From the NCBI RefSeq assembly GCF_000344685.1, contig NW_006920411.1, positions 1,699,722 through 1,763,721 of the forward strand: a stretch of DNA of 64,000 nt, written 5' to 3'. The notes under the pieces were generated by a model that saw only the letters and a list, made by a program, of their open reading frames with translations, did no database searches and was not told the origin of the DNA. Below, piece after piece: positions 34,400-45,915 of the stretch. How positions within the stretch are numbered: the first letter of the stretch is position 1; every line of letters starts with the position of its first letter. The position numbers and the translations under genes are program-made. This DNA is from Gloeophyllum trabeum ATCC 11539. Its lineage: Eukaryota > Basidiomycota > Agaricomycetes > Gloeophyllales > Gloeophyllaceae.

Positions 34400-35625
34400 G
34401 TAAAATGTGAGCCCATCCCAGCGTCCTGGGTAACAGTGGATCGTGGGGCTTCGAAGGCCGGGATTCCGGGTCTTATAGACGATTCCTTGCAGGACAGCGG
34501 TAACTTCTATTTCCATGTACGAAATATGAAATTAAGCTGTTGGCTCCCAAGACTCTGGTCTCCCCAGGACAACCTGCTTGTTTCAGGATCAGATCGGACT
34601 TCCTAGTAGTATAAAATATGGATCTCCAGCGCAGACCCACTTGTCATGGGATATATGCAGTCGGGCAACAGACGGTAGCTGGGACGTGATACTAGGTCCG
34701 CAGCTGCAGGCTCGTCGACTGCGCGCACTTACTGACCAGTATGTGCATACCACGAAGACAACACGAAGATATCGGACATTTATCAGGTGCGTCCGCTGCG
34801 GAGTGGGCTACATATAGCGTAGTCCCGCGACGTATACACTGTATCTCTTCTTGATGTCCTTAGCTATAACTGCCTGCTTGAGTTTCTCCGTATCCGTTCT
34901 CGATGGAATTGCCAGTCGCAGCTTCACACTGTCCGAAGTGTCTCATTCTGCCACCGCCACCGATGAGTACCATAAATAGCTGCAACCTTTCCCAATACGG
35001 TAGAAGCATTCACGTGCATGCCGATCGGACATAGTCTCCCAAAGGCGACCGATTAAATGCCTCCCTTATAAGGCAGGTGGAGGGCAGTCGGCATATAACG
35101 GTCTGCCGCGGATCGCGCCCCCTTAGTAGGGGTACGCATATTCAATATCACGTGACTATTTCCACGGCCACCTCGACAGACTCACCGTTTCGTACCCATG
35201 CCATCTCCATGTAGCGAGGGAAAAATATATGATATGGCAGGAGTACCTGCTGGTCCTGATGCAACCTGAGTAGTCTCAGATTTTTTGGCGCTCTCTTTCC
35301 GCTGTAGGAGCATTAACTTCGTTCGGTGCATGCTGCTGACATCAGCAGCTCCGGCCGTCCCAAAAGGGGAACATGTTGAAGCTCTACTCTTCAGAGCTCA
35401 TTTTAAAGACACCACGCTCGGCAGCATACCTCAATATGGCTTAAAACATATATGTATTGCTACTCATTACTTCTACCAGCCCAATATGCGCTGGGGCCTA
35501 TCATGGTACAGAATAGGCTTTATCGGTCGATACGGCACCCAAAACAGACATTAATTGAGCACAACTTTGGTGTCACTTCAAACTATGTACCTGAAGCTCA
35601 TTAATTCTTCTAGAGGGTCGCGACG
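34400..35625. other. intergenic between repeats, no gene recognised
   Basis: About 1.2 kb. Short open frames (34578-34817, 35285-35554) have no recognisable features. Likely old decayed repeat or spacer sequence. Confidence 0.45.
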
Positions 35626-36730
35626 CTACGGTTGACCAGGAGTGTCAGGTCTATTTTGCATTTGCACTTCGCACTTGCGTTTGGCTGAGGGCACGCCGTG
35701 AGTTCGAATCCCGCTGAGAGCAACGGGCAACGGGCCGTGGGAACGTCCCGGATACTGCCGTACCCCTGTTGTCGCTGTGCTCGACGTTGCCCGACGCGTT
35801 GTCGACGCTGTTGTCGGCGACGTCGACGAAGGTTGCGCTGAAACTCCCAAACAAATACTGAAGAAATTGCAATCCTTCTGAACAGGCATAAATTTGCAAC
35901 TATTAGGGTGTAAATCAAGTGTAAATGTCTAGACATGTTTAGGTGTTGTGTGAAAGTTTGCCCTCGAAGAGTGTGCTGGATAGTGTGGCCATATTAGATT
36001 TGTCTTGTTGAAGTTCATTGTGGGTTGCGTCACAGATACCACACCACCGCATTTATTCTGCCGCTATTTGTACTCATCTACTGCCCATGCAGCATTTGCA
36101 GCTAACAGAGCACACATGTTGCTGAAGCCCGCAAGGCTGGCCAAGGGTGTGTGGCAGACGCCACAATTTCCTTCCCACACTTGCCGACTACCTAATGCGG
36201 TAGCAGGTCGGGACCGTCAAACATGCGTGTGTTTGCTCCCTTGCAATTCGCCACGACGCGTTACTAGCAGTATAGGGGGAATGCGCAACGGCGTCGGATG
36301 TGGATTAGTTTCATTGACATTGGCGCGCACGTCAATGCTCCCTATCTCAATTGTAGAGTTTGTCTTAATATTGAATGCACCTCTTGACTCGCAATGTTGA
36401 TTGTGCAACGACTTCTCGCATAGCTCCTCAAATGAACAGAATAATTGATGTTAAATGGGTTGGTACAATAAGCTCAGAAGGAACCGATTTTTTCCGTGTA
36501 TTTTTAGGAATATTCATCGCTTAACATTCGTCGATATCGCCGACAACAGCGTCGACAACGCGTCGGGCAACGTCGAGCACAGCGACAACAGGGGTACGGC
36601 AGTATCCGGGACGTTCCACGGCCCGTTGCCCGTTGCTCTCAGGGGGATTCGAACTCACGGCGTGCCCTCAGCCAAACGCAAGTGCGAAGTGCAAATGCAA
36701 AATAGACCTGACACTCCTGGTCAACCGTAG
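35626..36730. mobile_element. element with 206 bp inverted arms
   Basis: The arms 35626-35831 and 36525-36730 are near-perfect inverted copies, starting at CTACGGTTGACCAGGAGTG and ending inward near CGTCGACGAA. They differ by a few changes (for example GTGGGAACG against GTGGAACG), so this is an old or relaxed foldback or TIR element about 1.1 kb long. Each arm contains GAGTTCGAATCCC, close to a Pol III B box, and a highly repetitive GTCGACGCTGTTGTCGGCGA segment. The 690 bp centre has no recognisable transposase. Confidence 0.65.
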
Positions 36731-37058
36731 ACGCGCTGGGGAACGCGGTTAATCTGACGATTCCATAACACTAATGAGGTCACGTGATCGGAATATGCGC
36801 ACCACGCCAAATGCCGCGCGACTAGATGCAGCCTAGATCGGACAGCTTCCAATCATGGAATCTGCCCATGACTCCCTCACCGCTCCAAGCGCGGGCTCAA
36901 AACCGTATGTTATCGCTGGTCGGGCGCTGACAATCCTTTGTTTCTTCCTCCTGCCATCCTGGCTTTAACAGGCGCTTCGTGCTCCAAACCGACCGACGGA
37001 CTTCATTACTGAGAGGCTCTGAGGCTTATCACTTGCTTCTCCATCCTGCCGGAACGCG

Positions 37059-39691
37059 ATGAGCAGCACCTGGAATAGAGCGAGACGGTTCATATGGGGG
37101 GAGATCCCCGCTTCGAAGGAAGAGAGGAAGTTGTTGTTGAAAATAGACTGGTTCATATTGTCTTATTGCTGCCTTATGGTGCGTGGTGTCCGTATCAGGT
37201 CAGAGAACAAGGCTGATGAATTAGCACAGTACTTTACGAACTGTGAGTATCAGGAGGATTTCGTGGAGTCCCTGTATGTGCAAATTCTAGGGTCAGCCTC
37301 TTGTTGGACCGTCTTATGTGGTTCAGAGCTGGTTGCCATCTCCACCTCTCTTCTTAATTCTACCCCCAGTATCGCGAGTGACTCATGCGTCTGTGTAGAC
37401 CTAGATAGATCGAATGTGTCAAATGCTTATGTTTCTGGTATGAAAGAGGAGTTGAATATGCAGGGAACTGACTATAACGTACGTATTTGGAACCTTCTGT
37501 GCGACCGAGCAGAATTGAACGGGAGTCACGTATCATGCCCAGAAAATCAACACTATCTTCACTTGTGGTTACATTGTTGGGATGATACCAAGTTCGTGAA
37601 CTGTATCGTCATATTATCGAAATCGTCTCAATGATATACGTGGTCCAGATAATCTGATGCTTCAAGTGGTACCGCCGAGGATATGGTTCCCCTTGATGCA
37701 GATCGTATGGGGCGTTCTGACATTCTGGTGAGTGCGGTCTCTTTCTTATAGTATTCTGCCCGTCCGACTCGAATACCTATTCCTTGCCAGTACAAGTGCT
37801 GTACATAATGTGCAACAAGTAAGTATCAGGTTGCCTTAGTCTCGGAGAAACTCTCTAGCGAATGAGAGGGTCTCGTCGAGACTAACGTGTCCCCTGCGTC
37901 TTGGATGTCTCGTTAATCCGAGCCGTGCTAGATTTATGCTATTCGATTTTTCCAAGGCGTGTCTGAGGCGTCCACATTCGTCGGCACACATTATATTCTT
38001 GGATCGTGAGTAACTTACCTAGGCTTACCTGTGATGCGATTTTGACGCAAGGTCTAGTTGGTATAAACCAAGCGAGCTTGGGAAGCGCTCGGGAATATTT
38101 ACGAGCTCTGGATTGGCTGGGACTCTGTGAGGTACCTGGCCATTGCATTGTACAATTTCCCGCTGACTCAACGCACAGATTTTCCGGCATCCTGCAAGGT
38201 GCAGTCTACCAGTAAGTTTAATGAAGGACAGATTATCTCTGGTTGTTGACAATTATCGCGTCAGGAATCTGAACGGTGCTCAGGGTCGAAGTGGCTGGCG
38301 ATGGCTGTATGTCATTTTACCTTACTGTCGTCCGCTTATATTTACTACCTCACTGCAGTTTCATCATTGACGGTATCATTACCTTACCTATCGCTCTGTA
38401 CGGATTCCTAGTCTTTCCCGATGTGCCTGCCACTACAAGGGCGTTCTACCTCTCGGAAGAGGTGCGTGTGGCTTCCCGTGCATACCTCGCAAGCACTGAT
38501 CGTGTTACTGGAGAATAGGAACGTCTATTGTCGCATGATCGCCTCGAGCCAGCGCAGGATGTTGACCGCCATGGCCTATCATGGAATTTGATGCGGAGAG
38601 TGCTAGGCCGATGGAGGTGGTATGCATGCAGCCTACTCGTAAGTAATATTCAGCTATATGCAGTGCCGACTCTCGGACGATAGTCCCTGAAATACTGGCT
38701 TCGTCAGTTCGCGATATCCGGAGAAACTGAGAGTTTGGGTTCCAATAACCTGATGGGTCAATGGCTGAAGGCCATCGGCGGTTATACCGTGGAGCAGACC
38801 GGTAGGCAATTTTGACTGGTCTCGTGGACCTTGCTCACAGGCAACGACTCCAGATTATTACCCATCGGGTATGACAGCGTTTGCCATAGTCTCGACGCTG
38901 GTCTGTGCGACCTGGACGGACTACACGCGCGCTAGATGGCCAGTACTGGTGTACATGTCTGTAGCAGTCATTTTCTCTGCTATCTGTATATTGGTGTGGT
39001 CCAGCCCGACTTGGCTCAAATTCCTCGCGTATTGTGCGTATCTAAGGCCCGCGACGTTGATCATCTTCTGACCTGTCTCTTGTGGACAGATGTCGCTGGC
39101 GCGTCCTATGCGGGCCAGGCTACAACATTTGCGTAAGATGGGTTGTCCTTACCCGGTAGACAAATGCGACTGACTACCTTCTATCTGTTCAGCTGGGCTA
39201 ACCAAATATGTGCGGACGATGATCAAGGTAGCGCCCGTTGATTATATTACTATGTATGAGATCTGACCATTGTCTCTAGAGCGAGCTGTTGTCCTAGCTT
39301 CCATGAAGTACGTTTCCGTCGCGTAGTTATGGCATCCCGCTGACATGCCTTGTTCCCCTCTTACCCCGTCTGGACCTTATCCGGTTCACACAGTATGTGG
39401 AACAACGTGATTAACGCCTGGTGGCCTCTGCTCTTCTACCCTGCCACGGACGCACCGAGATTCCGCAAGGGAATGATTGCAATGATTTGCACGGGCGTGG
39501 CTACGCTCGCCGTCACCTGGTTGGTGTGGTATCTCGAGCGACGGGAGCACCGTATTAAACGCACGTGTGAGATCAAGAACGATGCGGCCTCCCTCGATAT
39601 CAAGGAAGCGGAGGATGAGAATGAGAAGCCCCGGAGTGCTAGCGTGGAAGTACACCCAACTTCAGTGGGGCAGAGGGCGGTTGCAGTATAA
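37059..39691 (+). CDS. MFS transporter of the Dal5/allantoate permease (anion:cation symporter) type
   Basis: About 495 residues after splicing some 16 short introns, all consistent in phase. Recognised by FIWGEIPASKEERKLLLKID and WFILSYCCLMYFTNYLDRSN (TM1 with the family's NYLDR), NVSNAYVSGMKEELNMQGTD, FQGVSEASTFVGTHYILGSW and YKPSELGKRSGIFTSSGLAG, FIIDGIITLPIALYGFLVFP, and the TM10-12 block ASMNMWNNVINAWWPLLFYP. Relatives carry allantoate, nicotinate, pantothenate or similar carboxylates across the plasma membrane; substrate cannot be told. The start is uncertain: an exon at 36855-36910 (MESAHDSLTAPSAGSKP) looks like the family's usual N-terminus, but in the segment that would link it to 37059 a TGA stands in the transporter's frame. 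Either the start is 37059 or the N-terminal exon has been lost. Confidence 0.85.
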
Positions 39692-40263
39692 CGAAGGAGG
39701 CAAGGATAGAATTGATCATTGAATCTATCACAATGTACGATGTACACGGTGTATAGTCTTGGTGGATAAAATATCTGCATTGTCCTTGATCATCACTCAC
39801 TCCCGATGTCATCCCCATCGATACGAGCATCAGATGTATATTAGAGAGCGCGGTAGGTACTGAAAAGGCGGAAAATAAAAAAGCAAAGCAATCCATCCAG
39901 AACAACTATTGATACATTTATTTGACTTTGAGAAACGGTCACTATACTTACTTCTGATTGCACAGCAGTTCAGGCGAAAGCAACGGACTGCGACATCTTA
40001 CACAACGGTGAATCATAACGTAAGTGAGCAATGGTACGGAATTAAGGGAAGTGGGGGTACGGATAGGAGGGAAGGTGGTGAAGGTAAAGCAAGTGCAACA
40101 GTCTGTGGGGTGAACTATAGAAACATTGAATGTATAGCGTTGCAATAGATTGATTGACATTGAGTTGAAGGGCTCCAGGCTCCGGGGGTGCGGCAGGGTA
40201 TCATTGATACATGGGTAATGTGCGCGCGGTCAGTCGAATATCAGTGGTGATGAGCGGCAGCGG
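39692..40263. other. intergenic between convergent genes
   Basis: 572 bases between the transporter and the end of the Ser/Thr-rich membrane protein. No gene recognised. Confidence 0.5.
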
Positions 40264-41919
40264 TTAGTACTGGTTTGCGACCTGAAACGAAGGTATTAGA
40301 TCAGACGACACGTTGATGTTTAATAGGACGATGAAACCGACCTTCAGTACCCGCTTGTCGTCGTACTCCTGGACACTGCCTACTGCACCAAGGTTGTCGT
40401 CGCCGAAACTGTCAGGCAACGCCGGTGTAGCCGGCATGGCAGGCATAGCGGGATCCAACTCCCTCGAATGCGAGCTAGCGCGCTTCCTGACCTTGGCAGA
40501 TCCGTCGCTCGCAACTCCGTCATACGGGTCATGCTCGCTGGCAGAGACCGGGCTTAACAAGCTCGCGCTCCTCCGGTTGGCAGCAGTGGGACTAGAGCGG
40601 TCTGCGTACGGCAAGTTCGCTCGCTCAGTCTCGAGAGGAGGCAGAGCCTTCGGGACTGCCGTAGCGCCCATAGGAGGAGGCGACGTCACGTTAAACTGGG
40701 GCATAGTCGGATTGGCCGGGTACACAGGCGAGCGCACAGGGTCGTAGATCGGATTCGGGAGTACAGGAGCACCATAGGCGTTCTGGTATTGGGGGTTGAC
40801 AGTGGGCGGGCTGACCAAGTTACGTCCGTACCCTTGACCAGCGTTGTAGTCGTACCCCATCTGCTGCTGCGGGTAGCCGGCAGGGGGCAGCACAGGTGCT
40901 GCGCCGTAGCCGCCAGGCATGTACCCGCCGATGCCGGGTGGCATAGGGACGGTGCCGTGGCCGCTGCTCGAGCCGTCGTTACCGACGCCGTGTGCAGTAC
41001 TGGAATCGCTCATCCTACGCCCCTTCAAGGAACCCGCGTAGCCAAGGCCACCGCCTCCCTTCTCCACATCTCTGGAGGCAGCACCGGTACCTTCGTCCGG
41101 CCAAGTCAGCGCTTCCTCGTGCAACCGGTCCTTCGCCTTCCTACGGATGGCGAAGGTTGCGATGGCCACGACGATAACCAAGCCGATAACGCCAACGATG
41201 GCGAAGACACCACCCTCAAGCGGCTTGTTCTGGAAGAACGACTTGGGAGCGACTGCTGCACCAGTCGAGCTCTCGCTCGTGGTGGCAGACGCCGGGACGG
41301 CGATTATCGTAGTATATACGACGGGGTTGCCATCGGAAGTACTCGTGACGACGGAAGTAGACGACTCAGATGCAGAGGTGCTGGAGGTAGGGGGAGGCGT
41401 AGTGGACGGGGATGAAGAACTCGTCGTGGAACTGGACGAAGAAGTACTAGATCCGATCAGCTCACCGGGCGTGCGACTACCCTAACGACGGTACTCACGA
41501 GGAGGAAGTTGTGCTGGACGAGGTCAGGGAGATGGCGGATCTTGACGTGGCAGACGTCGACGTAGTACTCGTCGAGCTGTGCGTCAAACCGGGTAAGGAC
41601 AGAGACAAGGGTGAAGATTGGGTAGGTAGTAAGCCGCTGGTAAGACCACCCAAGCCGAGCGGGTCTGTATTGGAGCTCGTGCTCGCACTTTGCCCATTGC
41701 CGCCACCACTACGTCGAAACAGAAATATATACAGAAGAAGAAGAAAGGGCAAATGAGACGCGAAAGAAATGGAAGGCCGGTATGTCCACTCACCCAAAGA
41801 TGCCAGACAAGACTGGATGCAGATATGAGCCCTGGCAAGTTGGGTAGATGGTAGAAAGACTCACATCCGCCGAGGCCCTGCCTCTTGGCGAAGTTCTCTT
41901 CGTGAACGACACCGTCCAT
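40264..41919 (-). CDS. Ser/Thr-rich single-pass membrane protein, function unknown
   Basis: Minus-strand gene with at least three introns. A short N-terminal exon (MDGVVHEENFAKRQGLGG) leads into an extended ectodomain of Ser/Thr runs (41460-41720 and 41240-41440), probably O-mannosylated. One transmembrane helix follows (VFAIVGVIGLVIVVAIATFA) with the stop-transfer IRRKAKDR. The cytosolic tail is Gly/Pro/Tyr-rich (GGYMPGGYGAAPVLPPAGYP) with Ser-rich phosphorylation-prone parts and ends DDKRVLKVANQY, the last four codons on a separate exon. This layout resembles fungal cell-wall stress sensors (Mid2/Wsc type) but without a cysteine-rich WSC domain, so the role is inference. Splicing of the first two exons is not settled: no choice tried gave a clean phase into the Ser/Thr frame. 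Confidence 0.65.
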
Positions 41920-42417
41920 GTTGAGAACAGAGAAAGCAAGAAAATTAAGGAGCGTAAGGGTTGGTGGTGATTTCGTGGACTCTATCGGGTGGATAAAGCG
42001 GTCGTGCTTGGTAGCGGCGGGGGATTTGAGGCCGCCTCAAGACAGGATAGCCGGGTGGTTGGAGGCGGATGAATGGGGAACGAGGACAAAAGGATAGTGC
42101 GGGATGCCACCTCCGAGCCGACAGAAGAGCATGCAAAAAGAGAGATTTACGTTAGACACAAATAGGGCGGAAATATAAAGCAATGCCTGTCCGCATCATC
42201 GTCCACTCCACGTTGAGCTGCCTGTCGCGATGCTTCTCTGTGGCTGTTGGCATCGCGACATCACCAAACGCGGACAGCCGCCCTCTGCGCTTGGAGCCCG
42301 GTGGAGAGCCCGCGTTCACGTGCAATATAACATACGCGATAATATTGTAAAGTACTTTGCAGACGACAAGCAGAAAACAGGAGAGCTACACAATACAGCA
42401 CTGGCAGTAATACAAAC

Positions 42418-44015
42418 TCAGGGACTCGACGGGAATCTGTATGGGGGGAGTCCGTACGCCTCCCCGGCGTTGCGTTCCATGATCTCGCGCAGCGGCCCGA
42501 GCAAGCGAGTAAACGCATTGGCGTCCAAGGCCGCCACCTTCAACTTCGGCATCGTCGGGTTCGCGCGGAAGATCGCGCTAACCGTCGCTGCACGCGGTGC
42601 CATGCGCAACAGCGACAACTCTGAAAACTCAATCAGCACGATACCCGACAGAGCACGACCGGCAGCCCACCTCCAAAGTAGTCGCCCTTCGTCAGGCGGC
42701 CCACCGTGATTTCGTTCATTTGTCCGTCCTCGCCCTGCTGTGTCTTTGTCACGGTTGCCTCACCGTCCTCGATGAAGAAGAACGTGTCGCCCATCTCTCC
42801 CTGCCTGACCACTGCTTCGCCGTCCTGATATACGCGGCTAACGAGCGCGTCCGCGATTTTGCTGCGCTCCTCTGCCGAAAGCGACGAGAGGAGTGGCACG
42901 GTGGACAGGAATTGCTCGTACATTGTCCGCCTCCTGTGCGCCGCCTTGAGAATAATAGTGCGGAAGGTGATTCGGTCCAGGGACCACAGCACGGACGGCT
43001 CGATGGCTTGCACCGTCGCAGCGCGCGGATGCCCATACATAAGCGCTAGTTCACCAAACGAACTTCCAGGCTTGCATTCCGACACCTTCTTCCCGAACTC
43101 GGGGTGGTAGCCGGGCTTGTTGGGAATAGGCGCCTGCCTGGACCCTTGGGGCGCCGTGTACCAGGACGGCTTGTTCTCATCCTCGCGGATGTAACAATAG
43201 AACAAACCCGACTCCACGACGTAGAAGTACTCCCCCACATCCCCTTGCCGTATGACCACCTCGTCCTTCGGCACTTGCATCTCCTGCATAGCGTTCAAGA
43301 CGCCGGTCTCCTGCTCTTCGTCCAGGTCTCGGAAAATGAAGTTGTTTGCGATAGACGCTTTTATGCGTCGCAGTTGCTCCGGCGTCTTGGGGAACACGGG
43401 GAGAGGCTCGTTGGAGTCGCTATCTACCGGGATAGACTCGGCACTGACGGACGTCCTGCGGGCCAAGATCGTGGAACTGAATGGTTGGAGGTAATCTTCT
43501 GCGTTTGCGTTCGTCTCGGCGGGCGGGGGTGTGAACATGCTCTCATGAATGCTGTAGCGCCCAGTAACAGTGAGGGGAGACACGGGTGACAGGTCTTGTC
43601 CATTCACTCTGAAGACGGGAGGGACGGGTGGCAGCATGCCACCGGCATTGTTTCGAGGCGTAGTATCAGGCAGTAGCGCGTTTCCCGGCACATCTAGAGT
43701 ACCAAATGGACCGGGCGCTATGCTCTGGCGTACGGGGGCACGGGGCGGTATGGAGGATTCGTAAGGAGGGGTGGTGGCGGACGCGAAAGCGCTGCCGCTT
43801 CCGCTGGACGATATGGGGATGTCTTGGTAGTGTTCCTGCGGCAAATCATAGGAAAAGGAGCGTCGTTGCGCGAGGATATCGCGAGAGAGGGCGCGTTGTT
43901 CTTCTAGACGAGACTGAAACCAATTAGCGCAGAACTGCAGGGCGTCCCTGGGCTGGGCGCGGTGCGCGTCGCGCGTGAGGTCGGCGATGAGTGCGTCAAA
44001 CGTGGATGTCGACAT
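42418..44015 (-). CDS. cAMP-dependent protein kinase regulatory subunit
   Basis: Inhibits PKA catalytic subunits until cAMP binds. Two exons with one 50 bp intron near the 3' end; 515 residues from the ATG at 44015 (an in-frame ATG at 44102 would add 29 residues). The N-terminus (STFDALIADLTRDAHRAQPR with DALQFCANWF) is the dimerisation/docking domain. The inhibitor segment RRTSVSAES carries a phosphorylatable Ser, as in type II subunits. Two cyclic-nucleotide domains follow, with phosphate-binding cassettes FGELALMYGHPRAATV and FGELSLLRMAPRAATV, both with the key Glu and Arg. No lesion. A copy of the R1 transposable element begins 101 bases upstream of this start (14 from the upstream ATG). 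Confidence 0.93.
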
Positions 44016-44115
44016 GGAAGACGCGTATGGTGGGGAAGAGGGAGAAGGAGAGAGGGAAGAGTTGAAGTAGAGCGGAGGACATGCGAATGGCACGGAAGTC
44101 ACTTCGGGAACAAAG

Positions 44116-45077
44116 TGGGGAGACGCAATCCTGGGTCGCGCGGCGAGTTATTTGGCTTTGTTTGTTCCCTAATAGCGAGTGTCACGAAAATGAGAACACG
44201 TAGATCACTTCACACTGCGAGAATCAGGCTAAGATATAGCTGAGAGAAATGCTCAGAAGGATGATTAAAATGTATCGGAAATGTTGGATTTCCGGTACTT
44301 TGCCTCTTTCCCTCCATATAGGGTGAAAAAGAGATCTGTTTGACTAGTGTTTGAAGATACGATGCATTTTCGAAGAATCCGGGTTTTCCGATACATCCAG
44401 ATATGTCTTCAGAACATTTGGTACTAATGTCGCAAGAGCCAAAAATGACTCTAGGAAGCTGCATGCGCGTGGCGCATTTGAGTCACAACGCGCCTGAAAT
44501 CAGCGCGTCTGGCTGTGTGACGTGTGTGACAACCGCGTTCTGGTGTCACACTGGAGGTCGCCTTTCCGCTCTCCAATGCACTAAAGACTGCACAGCTTCT
44601 CTCAGACTTCGGATATAGCATTATTGATATGGTTCCCTTCCCTTGCAGATATTTGGGTGTACTGAAGCATAATATCTCTGCCTACAGCCATATCAAGAAG
44701 TGTACCATCCCGAGTCATACATGCTAATTGGTTAAGTCTGCCTCAAGTCAGCTGAATAAAATAATTATACACCTTTCATGATGTATATGGGATCTCACAA
44801 GGTAATCTGTTGAGCATTGCAAGCACAATCAATGGGTGGTTGAGCATGGGAATTGAGGGAATAGGAAAGCTATGATGTACATCCTTATGTATAAGGGAAA
44901 AGATGCCATTACACATCCTCTGTATCCCAAAAAACCATTATATCATCCTACAAGAAATTCTAATCACTCTCCGATGTCATTACACGGCGAGTTGGGTCAA
45001 GGCGCACTTGTGCCAGTCTTCAGCCACAATCTGCTTACTAAGCGACTCGCGCCGTTGGCAGGCGTTGCGTCTCCCCA
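44116..45077 (-). mobile_element. non-autonomous TIR element R1, copy 2 (intact, 962 bp)
   Basis: Reads TGGGGAGACGCAATCCTGGG at the left and GGCGTTGCGTCTCCCCA at the right. It is the reverse-orientation counterpart of 31666-34399 with only scattered differences, and it lacks the nested hAT-like element. It has no transposase ORF. It lies in the promoter or leader of the PKA regulatory subunit gene. Confidence 0.8.
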
Positions 45078-45915
45078 CTGCGTTGCTCCTCCGGTGCTCG
45101 AGCTCCTGTGCAGGCGCTCTCGCAAGACCTATGCTGACACTTGCAGTTCGTCACGGTATCATATAAAACACAGCGTCTATGTTGTCAAACACAGCCCATC
45201 CGTCTGTCTGGCTATTGTCCGCTGGCTCACAGAGGCGATCAGCGCTGCGAATGATCATCTCCGTGCTCTCCTTGCTGTACGCCTTCGCGAATACAACGCA
45301 ACTCGTGGCTCCGACTTCTGGCCGTCTTTGTTTGGCTGCTGTGCTTGACTCGTGCAGGCTCATTGTGTAAAGGGGGAGTCTGGACTGCCAGATACCTCAT
45401 TGTGCTCTGTCCCATCTTTGGAACCTCGGACAATAGAGTCCTAAGAGGACCTAACTATTGCTGATACTTTATGTGCCACTGTCGTACCTGCCGAAGTTAG
45501 GATACTTCATCGCCATATTGAAAGAACAAACTGTCGGCGCCTTCTGTCCTTCATGCCTAAAGTTCCATCCACGCGTCGCAACTGAGTTTCAAGGTCTGTC
45601 ACCAAAGAATGCTTGTAGAACATAGCCGGGTGCTACGCAGCAGGACTTGTCAGAGTTCTGAGTGACTCTGTGCCTCTGCAGCCCTGTATGCCTTCCGTGA
45701 GCGCCAGTGGACCCTGTGGTCCAAGTCAGATTATCTGAAGTGCATGACTCCTGCTGCCCGCAGCCTTCCACTTAATATCGAGGTGTCTATTCTTATGATA
45801 TTCTAACAAGAGCGGGCTCTCACAGTCCAAGTTGGAACGGTTAGAATAGCAGGGAGCATCCCACAGAGACGTGACACTCTGGGATCATTGCCTACGTTCC
45901 TCCATAGCATTCATC
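45078..45915. other. intergenic, no gene recognised
   Basis: 838 bases. A TATA-like ATATAAAA (45167) sits just before a 63-codon frame at 45179-45370 with a hydrophobic middle (IISVLSLLYAFANTTQLV). It has no recognisable family, so I leave it as an unconfirmed small ORF. The rest is the promoter of the Gal80-like gene. Confidence 0.4.

Noticed and set aside
35680..35720. tRNA gene suggested by GTTCGAATCC
   Set aside because: No cloverleaf can be folded around it and no A box is properly spaced; the motif recurs in both inverted arms of a repeat.
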